A DNA stretch of 64,000 nucleotides from Marinobacter sp. MDS2 (GTDB lineage Bacteria > Pseudomonadota > Gammaproteobacteria > Pseudomonadales > Oleiphilaceae). The DNA is taken from NCBI RefSeq assembly GCF_030718085.1, contig NZ_JAVAJF010000001.1, positions 1,922,001 to 1,986,000 of the forward strand, written 5' to 3'. Each line of letters starts with the position of its first letter. The first letter of the stretch is position 1. The notes under the pieces were generated by a model. The model searched no databases, was not told the DNA's origin, and saw nothing but the letters and a program-made list of their open reading frames with translations. The position numbers and the translations under genes were made by a program. Shown here piece by piece: positions 27,494 through 36,255 of this stretch.

Positions 27494-30400
27494 TTGCAGC
27501 AACGGTTTGGCGATACCCGGGTTCGGGTCTTCCTGATGTTTCTGTTTTTGGCTGTTTTTGCCTTTCCTTCCCTGTCTTTTGCGCAGGCAGGCTGCCGTAA
27601 TGGCGTTCTGTCACTGGGTGATGGCACGGAAGCTATCCGCGATCTTAATGGCTGCCTGGCTTACCTTGAGGACCCGGAGCAAAGCCTGACATTTGATCAG
27701 GTGCTTGCTTTGCCCCCCGGACAATTCAACCGTCATGACGAAGGTGTATTGAATTTCGGCTACACCGAGTCCGCGTATTGGTTGAAGATGGAGATAAACA
27801 CGCGGGATCTGTCAGGCCCCGTGGACTGGATTCTGGAATTGGCTTTGCCGCTGGTCGATGACGTACGCCTGTATTTTGTGCAGAAGGGGCGCGTTGTGCA
27901 GACCCGGCGTGCGGGCTATTACGATAACTGGGAAGAGCGGGATCTGGCGGTTCCGAACCCAACGTTCCGCCTGGTGTTTCAGCCTGACATTCCCACCACC
28001 CTTTTTTTGCGAGTAACCAATACCAATACCTTCCGGTTGCCGATCACGCTTTCACCTCGTGACAGTTATATCGCCAAGCTGTCGGTGGATGAAGCTGTTC
28101 GCGGAATCCTGTTGGGCGGCATTCTCGCGATCCTTGCATACAACCTGTTTGTTGCGGTCTCCGTGCGCGAACGCAGCAACATCTACTACCTGTTCTATCT
28201 GGTCTCGGCGGTGCTCTTTTCCACCACGGAGCAGGTTCACGGAATGCAGATATTTGACCGCAGACCGGCGCTGCTGAGTAAAGAGTATCTTCCTTTTCAT
28301 GTGATACTCACCTGGTTTTTCGGGCTGTTGTTTGCCCGGTCGTTGCTGGAAACCCGGGAAAGGTCGCCCGGTCTGGACAGAGTGTTGGTGGTCGCTCTTT
28401 ACGGCGTTGTGGCGACGTTTGTCATGGCGATGTTCATGCCCTATTCCGTGACCATGGAATGGATCGTAGTGGGCACCATTCTGGTGATCTGCACAGTGGT
28501 TGGGGTGAGTTTTCTGTCGTGGCGTTACTTTAACCCGGCTGCGCGAGCGCATTTTTTTGCTTGGGCGGCGGCTTCGGCAGGGTTTGGGCTTTATGGTCTG
28601 ACGTTGATTGGTTTCTTCCCGCTGAACACGTTTACCAGCTTTTCACCTCAGATCGGACTGACCGCACAGGTTATCTTGTTATCGTTTGCGTTGGCTGATC
28701 GCATAAAACTGGTGCAAGGCGAAGCGTTGTCCTGGAGTCAGAAAGCGCTGGCCAATCTCCGGCGGTATCAATCTTTATTCGATAACGTCAATGAAGGCGT
28801 GTTCCAGATGTCCCCGAACCGCCGTTTCATTACCGCCAATCCTGCTATGGCGGAGCTATTGGGTTACCGCAGTAACCAAGAGCTGCTGCAGGCCAATCCG
28901 GACGTGCTGGAGGCGTGTATCGGCGATGAACAGCTGCGTCACCTGGTTGTGCAGCAACTGGAAAGCAAGGGCACCATCAAAGGCGTGGGCGCACGTTACG
29001 TGACTCGGACGGGCGAGGAACGGTGGGCAACCATCTCGTTGCACACTGTCTACGACGATGAAGGTGTACCGATGCATCTGGAGGGCACCTGTATTGACGC
29101 AACAGAGAGTCAGCAGCGGCTTCAGATCGAGCGAGAGAGAGAGCATGAGCGGCTCGAGAAAGAGTTGGCCCGTAATTCTGCACAGGCGAAAAGCCAGTTC
29201 CTGGCCAATATGAGCCATGAAATCCGAACGCCGCTCGCCGCTATTATCGGGTACGGGGAGACGCTGCTGGATGCCGATTTGAGTGACCGGCAAAAACGCA
29301 GCAGTGCTGAAACCGTGGTGCGAAGTGGCCGACATTTGCTCGAGTTGGTGAATGACATTCTGGACCACTCGAAAATTGATGCCAATAAGCTCGATGTTGA
29401 TGTGGTACCGGTTAACCTACCCGAAATGCTTGAGGAAATACGGGCCTTTTTCGACTCGAAAGCGGTCGAGAAGGGCCTGGATTTCAATATCGTTTGCGAA
29501 TACCCACTACCAGAAATCATCCATACCGACCCCACTCGCTTTCGACAAATAATTATAAATTTGTGCGGAAATGCCCTCAAATTCACCGAAAAAGGTTCGA
29601 TTTCCCTGAGTGTCCGATGTGATCCCGGGCGCGAGATCCTGCTGGCCCGGGTGCTCGACACCGGTATCGGTATGAAGCCGGAGCAAATTGACCGGTTGTT
29701 CGATCCGTTCGCACAGGGCAGCAGCGCCATTTCTCGGCAGTATGGTGGTACCGGGCTGGGCCTGAGCATTTCACGCCGTTTGGCCGAGTTGCTGGGCGGC
29801 AGTATTCGGGCAACGAGTCGTTACGGAGAAGGCAGTGAGTTTGAGGTGACAATCAGTACCGGGTCGCTCGACAATGTGCGGTTTTTGGGAGATGCGTCGG
29901 AATTTATCGAGCGACGCAGATCCATGCCGATGGTGGAGGCGCCATCGCTGACCGGTCGTATCTTGTGTGCGGAAGACAACGAACTGAACCGGGGGTTGGT
30001 GTCTTTGCTGGTGGGCCGAACCGGGGCTGATCTGGTGCATGTAACGAATGGTGCCGAAGCGCTCGAGAAAGTCACCAAAGAAACGTTCGACCTGATACTG
30101 ATGGACATTCAGATGCCAGTGATGAATGGCCGTGATGCGACTCTTGCGCTGCGTGAGGCGGGTATCAACACCCCCGTTATCGCGTTGACAGCGAATGTGA
30201 TGACCGAGGATCTAGCCGAGTATCGCGCGGCCGGCTGCAACGGCCATTTGGCCAAACCGATCGACAAACAGCAATTTTACCAAACCCTTGCGCATTATCT
30301 GCAGCGCGGCCCGGCCTCGAACGACACTGCGGTAACCGAGTACCGGGGACGCGTGCTGGTCGCGGAAGAAAATGATAATAACCGCCGTATGGTCGAGAGA

Positions 30401-31030
30401 GCGCTGCGGCGCAGCGGTGTGGAGCCCGTGCTGGTTGACACCGCCGAGGAAGCCGTGCGCACCGCGCTTGCGGATTCCGTACACTTGGTGCTGATGGACG
30501 AGCACGTGGCGGGCATGGGCGGTATTGAGGCTACCCGGCTCCTGCGCCAAACCGGTTTCCGGCGACCGATCATTGCTTTTACCGATGGCACGCAATCGGA
30601 AAACGATGCGCTGGTGCACGCAGGTTGTGATGGGGTTCTGAACAAGCCCGTTGACGATATGCACCTGCAGACGTTGCTGGATCGGTACTTGGCCTTGGAA
30701 TCGCCGGCTTCGGAGGATGAAGGCCTAGAGCATTTAGCGTCGCGCTTTCTGGCAGGTCTCGCAGAGCGGCGGCAGAGCATGAACGAGGCGCTGGTTGATA
30801 AGGACCTTGATCGCCTGCAATCCGAAAGCCACCAACTGAAAGGCACTGCGGGCGCCATGGGCTATCCGTTGTTGACAGAACAGGCCGCGGTATTGGAACA
30901 GCTCGCCAAAAGCGATGCGCCCGATTGGCAGCGCATTCGCGCGGGTCTCGAAAAACTTAATGACATGATAGCCCGGGCTTTGTCAGGCTCCACTCACGGC
31001 AACCGTAATGACACAGGAATGAACTCATGA
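27494..31030 (+). CDS. hybrid sensor histidine kinase (7TMR-DISM, PAS, HisKA, HATPase, two REC, Hpt)
   Basis: The 1178-residue phosphorelay kinase has, in order, a signal peptide (1-30), a 7TMR-DISMED2 extracellular domain (about 45-170), seven transmembrane helices (about 195-405), PAS (about 420-545), HisKA with the phospho-acceptor H575 in NMSHEIRTPLA, HATPase (GNALKF, DTGIGM, GGTGLGLSIS), receiver 1 (D871 in LMDIQMPVMNG), receiver 2 (D1002 in LMDEHVAGMGG) and Hpt (H1113 in HQLKGTAG). A TTG start at 27494 is preferred: GGAG lies 8 bases upstream and it supplies the basic n-region the signal peptide needs, while the next ATG (27536) would lack it. The sensed signal is probably a periplasmic carbohydrate-like ligand, from family knowledge only. 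Confidence 0.93.
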   Translation: MQQRFGDTRVRVFLMFLFLAVFAFPSLSFAQAGCRNGVLSLGDGTEAIRDLNGCLAYLEDPEQSLTFDQVLALPPGQFNRHDEGVLNFGYTESAYWLKMEINTRDLSGPVDWILELALPLVDDVRLYFVQKGRVVQTRRAGYYDNWEERDLAVPNPTFRLVFQPDIPTTLFLRVTNTNTFRLPITLSPRDSYIAKLSVDEAVRGILLGGILAILAYNLFVAVSVRERSNIYYLFYLVSAVLFSTTEQVHGMQIFDRRPALLSKEYLPFHVILTWFFGLLFARSLLETRERSPGLDRVLVVALYGVVATFVMAMFMPYSVTMEWIVVGTILVICTVVGVSFLSWRYFNPAARAHFFAWAAASAGFGLYGLTLIGFFPLNTFTSFSPQIGLTAQVILLSFALADRIKLVQGEALSWSQKALANLRRYQSLFDNVNEGVFQMSPNRRFITANPAMAELLGYRSNQELLQANPDVLEACIGDEQLRHLVVQQLESKGTIKGVGARYVTRTGEERWATISLHTVYDDEGVPMHLEGTCIDATESQQRLQIEREREHERLEKELARNSAQAKSQFLANMSHEIRTPLAAIIGYGETLLDADLSDRQKRSSAETVVRSGRHLLELVNDILDHSKIDANKLDVDVVPVNLPEMLEEIRAFFDSKAVEKGLDFNIVCEYPLPEIIHTDPTRFRQIIINLCGNALKFTEKGSISLSVRCDPGREILLARVLDTGIGMKPEQIDRLFDPFAQGSSAISRQYGGTGLGLSISRRLAELLGGSIRATSRYGEGSEFEVTISTGSLDNVRFLGDASEFIERRRSMPMVEAPSLTGRILCAEDNELNRGLVSLLVGRTGADLVHVTNGAEALEKVTKETFDLILMDIQMPVMNGRDATLALREAGINTPVIALTANVMTEDLAEYRAAGCNGHLAKPIDKQQFYQTLAHYLQRGPASNDTAVTEYRGRVLVAEENDNNRRMVERALRRSGVEPVLVDTAEEAVRTALADSVHLVLMDEHVAGMGGIEATRLLRQTGFRRPIIAFTDGTQSENDALVHAGCDGVLNKPVDDMHLQTLLDRYLALESPASEDEGLEHLASRFLAGLAERRQSMNEALVDKDLDRLQSESHQLKGTAGAMGYPLLTEQAAVLEQLAKSDAPDWQRIRAGLEKLNDMIARALSGSTHGNRNDTGMNS

Positions 31031-31584
31031 CCGATAACCGACACCGTCAGGAACAGCATTCGTTAAGTATGATGTATGGCACCTACGCCGATATTCTGTT
31101 CGTTCTGTTTCCGTTTCTGGTGATCGCCATGCAACGGCTTTGGGACGGAAATCTCTACGAAACCCTGATGCAGCCTGACCTGAGCATCGCCGCCGCTATT
31201 CTGGCCGGGCTGGCAATTGGGAAATTTGTCCTCGGGCTTGTCACGAATCAGGACCTGGGACGCTATAAAGAGCGTATAGTGTTCTTTATCGCTTTGACTT
31301 TGTTTTCGGTTATGGGGCCAGCGATCATATTATTGCTGAGCATGACAGCCAGTGCAGATGTACCGCGCTTTGTCGCTTTTGTGCAGCCGGTTCTCCTGAT
31401 AGTAGCGATATCGCTCTACTCTACTGCCGTTAGCATCGCGAATGTCCTGGTTCATATGGGGCAGGCTGAGCCAATAGCAGACGATGCAGAGCGTCGTTAT
31501 GCGGATGCCAATACTCAGCAGCGGGAAAGCTCGAGACAGCCGCCGCTGGACTTGCCGCGACGAACCGAGAGCGATGGCTATTGA
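31027..31584 (+). CDS. four-helix membrane protein coupled to the hybrid kinase
   Basis: The 185-residue protein has four predicted transmembrane helices (around 24-36, 50-68, 82-104 and 114-140) and a polar C-terminal tail of about 40 residues. Its ATG overlaps the TGA of the kinase gene (ATGA), so the two are translationally coupled. I do not recognise a family. Context suggests an accessory to the kinase or to the single-domain receiver encoded 27 bases downstream. Confidence 0.75.
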   Translation: MTDNRHRQEQHSLSMMYGTYADILFVLFPFLVIAMQRLWDGNLYETLMQPDLSIAAAILAGLAIGKFVLGLVTNQDLGRYKERIVFFIALTLFSVMGPAIILLLSMTASADVPRFVAFVQPVLLIVAISLYSTAVSIANVLVHMGQAEPIADDAERRYADANTQQRESSRQPPLDLPRRTESDGY

Positions 31585-31611
31585 GTGCGGAATAATGCAG
31601 GAGATGTTTGA

Positions 31612-32025
31612 ATGAACGATCTTAGGGTTTTGGTGGTTGAAGACGACTCGCTAATGCGGGAGCGACTGGTCACCATGCTGCATAAAGCGGGTGCTACCGA
31701 GGTGATAGAGTGTGCCAATGCGGCCTCGGCCCGAGCAGCGTTTGATGCCAGCCAGTTTCACATTGTGTTGTTGGATCTGGGCTTACCGGATGGCAACGGC
31801 CATGAATTGATGACGGCGTTCAAAGCGGAGAGAAAGGAGCAGCACATTGTGTTGGTGACTGCAGACGACTCAATTGAGAGTATTCAGCGGGCCATCAGTG
31901 CGGGCGCAAACGGTTACGTTGTCAAACCGTACTCGCAGGAAAAGATACACGATGTGGTCAACAATTTTGCCATGGTGCATGGTGGCGATATGGCCGTTAT
32001 TGAAGGGCTGAACCGGCGCCATTGA
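31612..32025 (+). CDS. single-domain response regulator (CheY-like)
   Basis: This 137-residue receiver domain has no output domain. The acidic pair is in VVEDDS, the phospho-acceptor Asp is in LLDLGLPDGNG (around residue 54), the Thr is in LVTADD and the Lys is in VVKPYS. It is the third gene of the kinase cluster and could be a phosphate sink or an intermediate between the Hpt domain and a distant target. Confidence 0.9.
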   Translation: MNDLRVLVVEDDSLMRERLVTMLHKAGATEVIECANAASARAAFDASQFHIVLLDLGLPDGNGHELMTAFKAERKEQHIVLVTADDSIESIQRAISAGANGYVVKPYSQEKIHDVVNNFAMVHGGDMAVIEGLNRRH

Positions 32026-32053
32026 CCGGTTCAGCCAATTGTTTGGCTTTGAA

Positions 32054-32326
32054 TTACGCCACCTGGCGGGCAATCCACGAATTGTAGCGGGTTGCCAGTG
32101 CTCTGACGTAACGAGCCTCGGCGCCGTCGAGGTTGCTCAACACTCCGTTAAAAATCCAGCCTCGTTCGTACACACCCAGCACGCGCTGTTCATCGTCGAG
32201 ATTGACGCGCTGATTCAGCTTTTTACAAATGGCATCGAGTAGCGGCAGCTTCTCTGGTCTTTTGACCGGGGCATTGCGGTTGCTGATTGGCTGGTTAGCG
32301 GCCCACCTCACTGATTGTCTTTTCAT
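32054..32326 (-). CDS. hypothetical basic protein with a long structured leader
   Basis: The 90-residue protein starts at ATG 32326 with AAGGAG six bases upstream. The N-terminal 30 residues are basic and Pro/Asn-rich. The rest contains KKLNQRVNLDDEQRVLGVYERGWIFNGV and a C-terminal helical part ending WIARQVA. I see no known domain. A likely minus-strand promoter sits about 235 bases upstream, and the intervening leader contains alternative hairpins, which suggests control by attenuation. Confidence 0.65.
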   Translation of the reverse strand: MKRQSVRWAANQPISNRNAPVKRPEKLPLLDAICKKLNQRVNLDDEQRVLGVYERGWIFNGVLSNLDGAEARYVRALATRYNSWIARQVA

Positions 32327-32361
32327 TGTCTTCTCCTTGCCTTTTGCTGCTGCAACAACAG

Positions 32362-32560
32362 AAAACCCCGGAGCCTGAAGCAACCGGGGTCTGGCAGAGA
32401 AGCTGCCCCGGTCGCTGCATTGGCTCCCGGGACTTGACCGAAAGCCGTTAGATGTCTTTCACCATGACACGCTGAGCCTGCCCTACCGGGCAACCTGCGA
32501 CTGTGGAAATACTGTGTTGGAAACGCATGATGGTCATATCAGCTCTTTAAATTCGGTTCG
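32362..32560 (-). promoter_or_regulatory. structured 5' leader with mutually exclusive hairpins
   Basis: Read on the minus strand, the GC-rich segment 32406-32411 can pair with 32384-32389, with an inner stem 32393-32397/32403-32407. The same 32384-32390 segment can instead pair with 32365-32371 to form a 7-pair stem followed by four T. Two alternative hairpins sharing one arm, the second terminator-like, is the layout of a transcription attenuator or riboswitch. Further stems can be drawn at 32410-32490. The sequence does not match any riboswitch class I can recognise. Confidence 0.4.
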
Positions 32561-32566
32561 GTTCTC

Positions 32567-32594
32567 AGTGTATAGCCAATTACAGCGTTTGCAA
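32567..32594 (-). promoter_or_regulatory. possible sigma-70 promoter for the small-protein gene
   Basis: On the minus strand TTGCAA (32589-32594) and TACACT (32567-32572) are 16 bases apart, and transcription would start near 32560. The match is fair. It is supported by the structured leader that would result. Confidence 0.4.
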
Positions 32595-32639
32595 TAGGCT
32601 GTGCTATTCGGCAAACGCGTACAGACAGGTATAGGTCAC

Positions 32640-32753
32640 AGCCTTATTATTCGCAGCGTCACGTGTTTTTACGTTGTGTAATCCGCGACACCTGCCCAGG
32701 TGTCGATTGGATCTCTCCTTTCTGGCGCAGTCTTTATGGCTGCGCTTTTTTTT
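32640..32753 (+). ncRNA. candidate small regulatory RNA
   Basis: This gene-free stretch holds a stem-loop (32686-32694 with 32697-32705), then a CU-rich unpaired segment ATCTCTCCTTTCTGG (32711-32725) complementary to Shine-Dalgarno-like sequences, then a strong terminator. No upstream gene reads into it on this strand within 600 bases. This is the usual build of a trans-acting small RNA. The 5' end is not determined; an AT-rich TTATTAT near 32644 could be a -10 element, which would put the start near 32655. It matches no RNA family I recognise. Confidence 0.4.
32725..32753 (+). terminator. rho-independent terminator
   Basis: Stem GCGCAG (32725-32730) pairs with CTGCGC (32740-32745) across a 9-base loop and is followed by eight T (32746-32753). 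It lies in a region with no protein gene ending before it on the plus strand, so it probably ends a small non-coding transcript. Confidence 0.82.
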
Positions 32754-32882
32754 GCCTGAAAAACGTCATCTCGGTTAGTTCGTAGCCACTAGTTCGTACA
32801 GCTTAAATGTTCCAAATTGGCGATAATTTGCACACTAAAGATCGTCTAACTGTAACGAACGAAGAGGTTGAAACCTAAAAAA

Positions 32883-33119
32883 ATGCCCGAAGACCGCGCA
32901 CGCGCCGTTAAGAAATTTGTGTCTGATTTTATCGTGGAAATTGCATTGGTTGTTGCTGTTGCCGTTTACTTATTGATGGCTCAGGGGCAATCGGTTGGCG
33001 AAAACCTGACCTTTACCATGGTTGGCGCAGGCTTGATGGCCATCGCGACATTCTGGACTCTGCACACTGCGCGCAAAGGTCTGGAAGTTATCGCGCTTCG
33101 ACTTCACTTGAGCAAATAA
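32883..33119 (+). CDS. hypothetical two-helix membrane protein
   Basis: This protein of about 78 residues has a basic N-terminus (DRARAVKKF) and two hydrophobic helices (FIVEIALVVAVAVYLLMA and TFTMVGAGLMAIATFWTL), followed by a basic tail. The start is uncertain: ATG 32883 is 15 bases after GAAGAGG, and TTG 32868 is in frame immediately after it. The last 32 bases overlap the convergent exonuclease gene. The function is unknown. Confidence 0.6.
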   Translation: MPEDRARAVKKFVSDFIVEIALVVAVAVYLLMAQGQSVGENLTFTMVGAGLMAIATFWTLHTARKGLEVIALRLHLSK

Positions 33120-33630
33120 TTCGCTGCCAAGTCCGGTGAAGGATCAAGGCATCGTTGGAAGCCCGGTGAACCGGTAAGCCCAGCTCCTCGATTACTTGCT
33201 GGCGCATGGCCGGCCATTGCTGGACTTGTTCGGGGTTAAGCAGCATGGAAACGGATTCCAGCTGGAAGGCGGGCGAAATGCCCGCCGCCCGAAATAGCCG
33301 ATGCAGCCAGAAACTGTCGAAAGTCCAGGCATCGCAGAAAACCTGCTCCGGCAGTATCGCGTTGAGCCGTTCCGCGATGTGCAAGACGGGCTCGCCATGT
33401 TGTTCCAGCTCCTGTCGGCTGATGCCGTGAATCGCCTCGGCCCGGGACGACCAGTCGTGCCAGGATTTATGCGGATCTATCAGCCAGCTGTGCTGCGAGC
33501 CATCCGCCAGGCACACACCCACCTCGATTGGATAACCCGCGATCAGGTCCAGACTGGAGGCTTCGAAATCGATAAATGCCGGTTTCGTGGTAACGGTCAT
33601 GAATAGGCGCTGATTGTTGTCGATTTTCAT
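33088..33630 (-). CDS. DEDD-family 3'-5' exonuclease
   Basis: The 180-residue protein has an RNase T/DnaQ-like fold. Exo I is FIDFEASSLD (D21 and E23), Exo II is in VFCDAWTFDSFWL, and Exo III is HRASNDALIL with the general-base His and last Asp, the DEDDh order. The ATG at 33630 has AGGAG nine bases upstream; a second ATG ten codons in lacks one. It probably trims RNA or DNA 3' ends, but substrate choice cannot be told from sequence. It is divergent from queC and overlaps the small membrane gene tail to tail. Confidence 0.82.
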   Translation of the reverse strand: MKIDNNQRLFMTVTTKPAFIDFEASSLDLIAGYPIEVGVCLADGSQHSWLIDPHKSWHDWSSRAEAIHGISRQELEQHGEPVLHIAERLNAILPEQVFCDAWTFDSFWLHRLFRAAGISPAFQLESVSMLLNPEQVQQWPAMRQQVIEELGLPVHRASNDALILHRTWQRIICSSEVEAR

Positions 33631-33748
33631 CTCAGTTTACTCCTGATCTTTCTCCCGTGCGAACCCAAGAGGCGCCAGCGCTGTTACAATGTATCCGCGC
33701 TATGTATAACCTCGATGACAATTCCTCATTTATCCCGGTGATCGCTCC

Positions 33749-34414
33749 ATGACTGACACAGTTGTTGTTATTTATTCCGGAGGCATGGACTCCTTTACCC
33801 TGCTTCATCTTGCGCGCGCTCAAGGGCACAAGGTGCACGCCGTGTCGTTCAATTATGGTCAACGCCATGTGCGTGAGTTGGACGCTGCGCGGGCCGTGTG
33901 CGAAGCCGAGGGCATTTCCCATAAGGTGATCGACATTCGGGCCATGAGCGAGGTGATGTCAGGTTCGGCCTTGACCTCGGATGCAGAGGTGCCGGAAGGT
34001 CATTACGAAGAAGACAACATGAAAGCCACCGTCGTCCCCAATCGAAATATGATTCTGCTGTCGCTGGCGACCGGTTATGCGGTGACGGTGAATGCGCAAG
34101 CAGTTTGGTATGGCGCTCACGGAGGCGATCATGCCATCTATCCCGATTGCCGTCCCGAGTTTGTCGAGAAAATGGACGCCGTATGCCGGGTAGCCAACTA
34201 CGAACCGGTTTCGGTAAAAGCGCCGTTTATGACGCTGGACAAAGGCGAGATTCTGGCCGAAGGCCTGAAACTGGGGCTTGACTACAGCCAGACCTGGACC
34301 TGTTATAACGGCCGCGAGAAGGCCTGCGGCCGCTGCGGTTCCTGTGTTGAACGGCTCGAAGCGTTCGCCGCCCACGGCATCGAAGATCCTATAGCTTATG
34401 AAGGTAGGACTTGA
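33749..34414 (+). CDS. queC: 7-cyano-7-deazaguanine synthase QueC
   Basis: The 221-residue ATP-dependent enzyme makes preQ0 from 7-carboxy-7-deazaguanine, a step to queuosine in tRNA. The PP-loop YSGGMDS (residues 9-15) and the zinc site in [15 protein letters not shown] (three closely spaced Cys plus an upstream one) are intact. It overlaps queE by one base (TGATG), giving a clear two-gene operon. Length is standard. Confidence 0.96.
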   Translation: MTDTVVVIYSGGMDSFTLLHLARAQGHKVHAVSFNYGQRHVRELDAARAVCEAEGISHKVIDIRAMSEVMSGSALTSDAEVPEGHYEEDNMKATVVPNRNMILLSLATGYAVTVNAQAVWYGAHGGDHAIYPDCRPEFVEKMDAVCRVANYEPVSVKAPFMTLDKGEILAEGLKLGLDYSQTWTCYNGREKACGRCGSCVERLEAFAAHGIEDPIAYEGRT

Positions 34415-35073
34415 TGTACCGGGTTAAAGAAGCGTTCTACACCTTGCAGGGCGAGGGGGCTCAGGCGGGGCGTGCCGCGGTGTTTTGCCGGTTCAGCAAG
34501 TGCAACTTGTGGAATGGCCGTGAGCGCGATCGTGCCAATGCGGTGTGTAATTTTTGCGATACGGATTTTGTCGGGACCGACGGCCAGAACGGTGGCGTGT
34601 TTAAAACGGCAGAAGCGCTGGCGGGCCATATTCAGTCTCTTTGGCCCGAAGGGTTGGGCAGACCTTACGTGGTGTGCACCGGCGGGGAGCCGTTATTGCA
34701 ACTGGATGCCGCGTTGATTGCGGCCTTCCATGCCGCAGGGTTTGAAGTGGGCGTCGAAACCAACGGCACCCTTCCTGCCCCCGCAGGCATTGACTGGTTG
34801 TGTGTTAGCCCCAAGGCCGATGCCGAGGTGGTGATTACCGAGTGCAATGAACTGAAGCTGGTGTACCCACAACCGCTGGCCATGCCAGAGCGGTTTGTGG
34901 AGGCTATCCGGGCGGACCATTACTTTTTGTCGCCAATGGCTTCGCCTTCGATTCCCGAGCAGGCCGAGGATGCGGTCAAACAGAGCAATACCCGTAAAGC
35001 CACGGATTATTGCCTGGCCAATCCCCAGTGGCGTTTGACCTTGCAGATGCACAAGATCATCGGCATCGATTGA
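34414..35073 (+). CDS. queE: 7-carboxy-7-deazaguanine synthase QueE
   Basis: The 219-residue radical SAM enzyme converts carboxytetrahydropterin to 7-carboxy-7-deazaguanine. It has the QueE-specific cluster motif C30-x14-C45-x2-C48 rather than the common CX3CX2C, which is typical of the proteobacterial subgroup. TLQGEGAQAG near the N-terminus and CTGGEPLLQ are also diagnostic. The start ATG overlaps the queC stop codon, with AGGA just upstream. It converges on the AraC regulator gene with a 10-base gap. Confidence 0.95.
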   Translation: MYRVKEAFYTLQGEGAQAGRAAVFCRFSKCNLWNGRERDRANAVCNFCDTDFVGTDGQNGGVFKTAEALAGHIQSLWPEGLGRPYVVCTGGEPLLQLDAALIAAFHAAGFEVGVETNGTLPAPAGIDWLCVSPKADAEVVITECNELKLVYPQPLAMPERFVEAIRADHYFLSPMASPSIPEQAEDAVKQSNTRKATDYCLANPQWRLTLQMHKIIGID

Positions 35074-35083
35074 TTGGCGTGGA

Positions 35084-36127
35084 TCAGGCCTGCTTCGCCA
35101 GATTCGAGTTTGCGATTCGGTATTGGCTCGGGCTGTTACCGGTCCAACGTTTGAAGGCGCGGGTAAAATTCGCCGCATCAGCATAACCCAGAGCATCGGC
35201 AATCTGGGTCAGGTTCATGGTGGTGTTCTCCAGCAAGTCCTGCGCGCGTTCCAGGCGAACTTCATCCACCAGGTTCTGAAAGCTCGCCCCTTCTTCTTGA
35301 AGGCGCCGTTTCAGTGTGCGTTCCGAGACGAAAAGCGTGCTGGCGGCACGTGCCAGTTTAGGCGGGAACGGGTGGCTGGCTTCGATAACCCGGCGCACTT
35401 TGCTGGCCACTCCGGCAACTTCTTCGAGTTCCTGCAGAGCTTGCTCGCATTCCTCTCGTGACGTCTCAGCCAGATGCTGATTGCTGAACCGGGTTGGGTG
35501 GCCGAGATGGCTGGCGGGCACCACCAGCGCGTCTTCGGTCGCACCGAATTCAACGGGCACGCCGATCATGCGCCGAAACCTGTGGAAATGACTCGGTTCA
35601 GGGCCTCGTCGCACAATTCGCAGGCCCGGTAATGTGGTACCCAGAAGCTGTGCTCCCATTGAGACGCAACCGAACAAAACGGCATCCAGAATAAAACCGA
35701 GAATTGAGCCGAGCTGGGTTTCGCAATTGACCGCATACCAGACGCTGGACCCAGTCGTGTGCTTTTTAACTTTCAGGTGGGGTACCCGAAGCGTCAGATA
35801 ACGCGTCATTAACTCAAGGGCTTCTTCAAGGGTGCGGCTGCTCATGATCGCGGTACCTAACGCGCCATGCAACGGCAACTCAAGCTCTCGCGCTAGCAAT
35901 ATGCCCAACCCTGGCTCGCCACTTTCAACGATGGCTCGAGTGACGAATTCTGCAGCCTGAGACTCGCTGACTCTGAGGTCGGTGGATTTCAGTCGCGTTG
36001 GGTCCAGCCCGACGCGCTGAATCAAGTCCCTTTCATCCACTCCAATAGTGTGGAGCAGCTCGGCCAGAGTGTGGAGATAGATGGCCGGCATGCCCAGATC
36101 CTGTGTGTTAGAAACTGAGACGCCCAT
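35084..36127 (-). CDS. AraC-family transcriptional regulator (OruR/ArgR-like)
   Basis: The 347-residue regulator has an arabinose_bd-type N-terminal ligand domain (about 20-205) and a C-terminal AraC double helix-turn-helix (about 240-340), with SERTLKRRLQEEGASFQNLVDEVR and IADALGYADAANFTRAFKRWTGNSPSQYR. Relatives in pseudomonads control amino acid or lipid-related catabolic genes. An alpha/beta hydrolase gene on the same strand ends 128 bases upstream and could be a target. GAGGAA precedes the ATG. The effector is unknown. Confidence 0.9.
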   Translation of the reverse strand: MGVSVSNTQDLGMPAIYLHTLAELLHTIGVDERDLIQRVGLDPTRLKSTDLRVSESQAAEFVTRAIVESGEPGLGILLARELELPLHGALGTAIMSSRTLEEALELMTRYLTLRVPHLKVKKHTTGSSVWYAVNCETQLGSILGFILDAVLFGCVSMGAQLLGTTLPGLRIVRRGPEPSHFHRFRRMIGVPVEFGATEDALVVPASHLGHPTRFSNQHLAETSREECEQALQELEEVAGVASKVRRVIEASHPFPPKLARAASTLFVSERTLKRRLQEEGASFQNLVDEVRLERAQDLLENTTMNLTQIADALGYADAANFTRAFKRWTGNSPSQYRIANSNLAKQA

Positions 36128-36255
36128 GAGTTTCCTCGATAGTGGCAGTTATTGTTATGTGAGTGGCTGGGATTATGGCGCTTTAGTTGCCTTAGTCACA
36201 TGACTTGGATGACGGGTCAATTAGCTGAAGAGGCCAATTCGGGACAATAACGGAA

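Noticed and set aside
32362..32560. Fluoride, c-di-GMP-I, glycine, TPP, ZTP or THF riboswitch in the structured leader
   Set aside because: I compared the conserved cores from memory, and none matches in sequence. Only the alternative-hairpin layout is claimed.
33660..33686. TGTAACA on the minus strand upstream of the DEDD exonuclease gene
   Set aside because: No GTC occurs at the required spacing (GGGTTC instead), so it is not counted as an ECF element.
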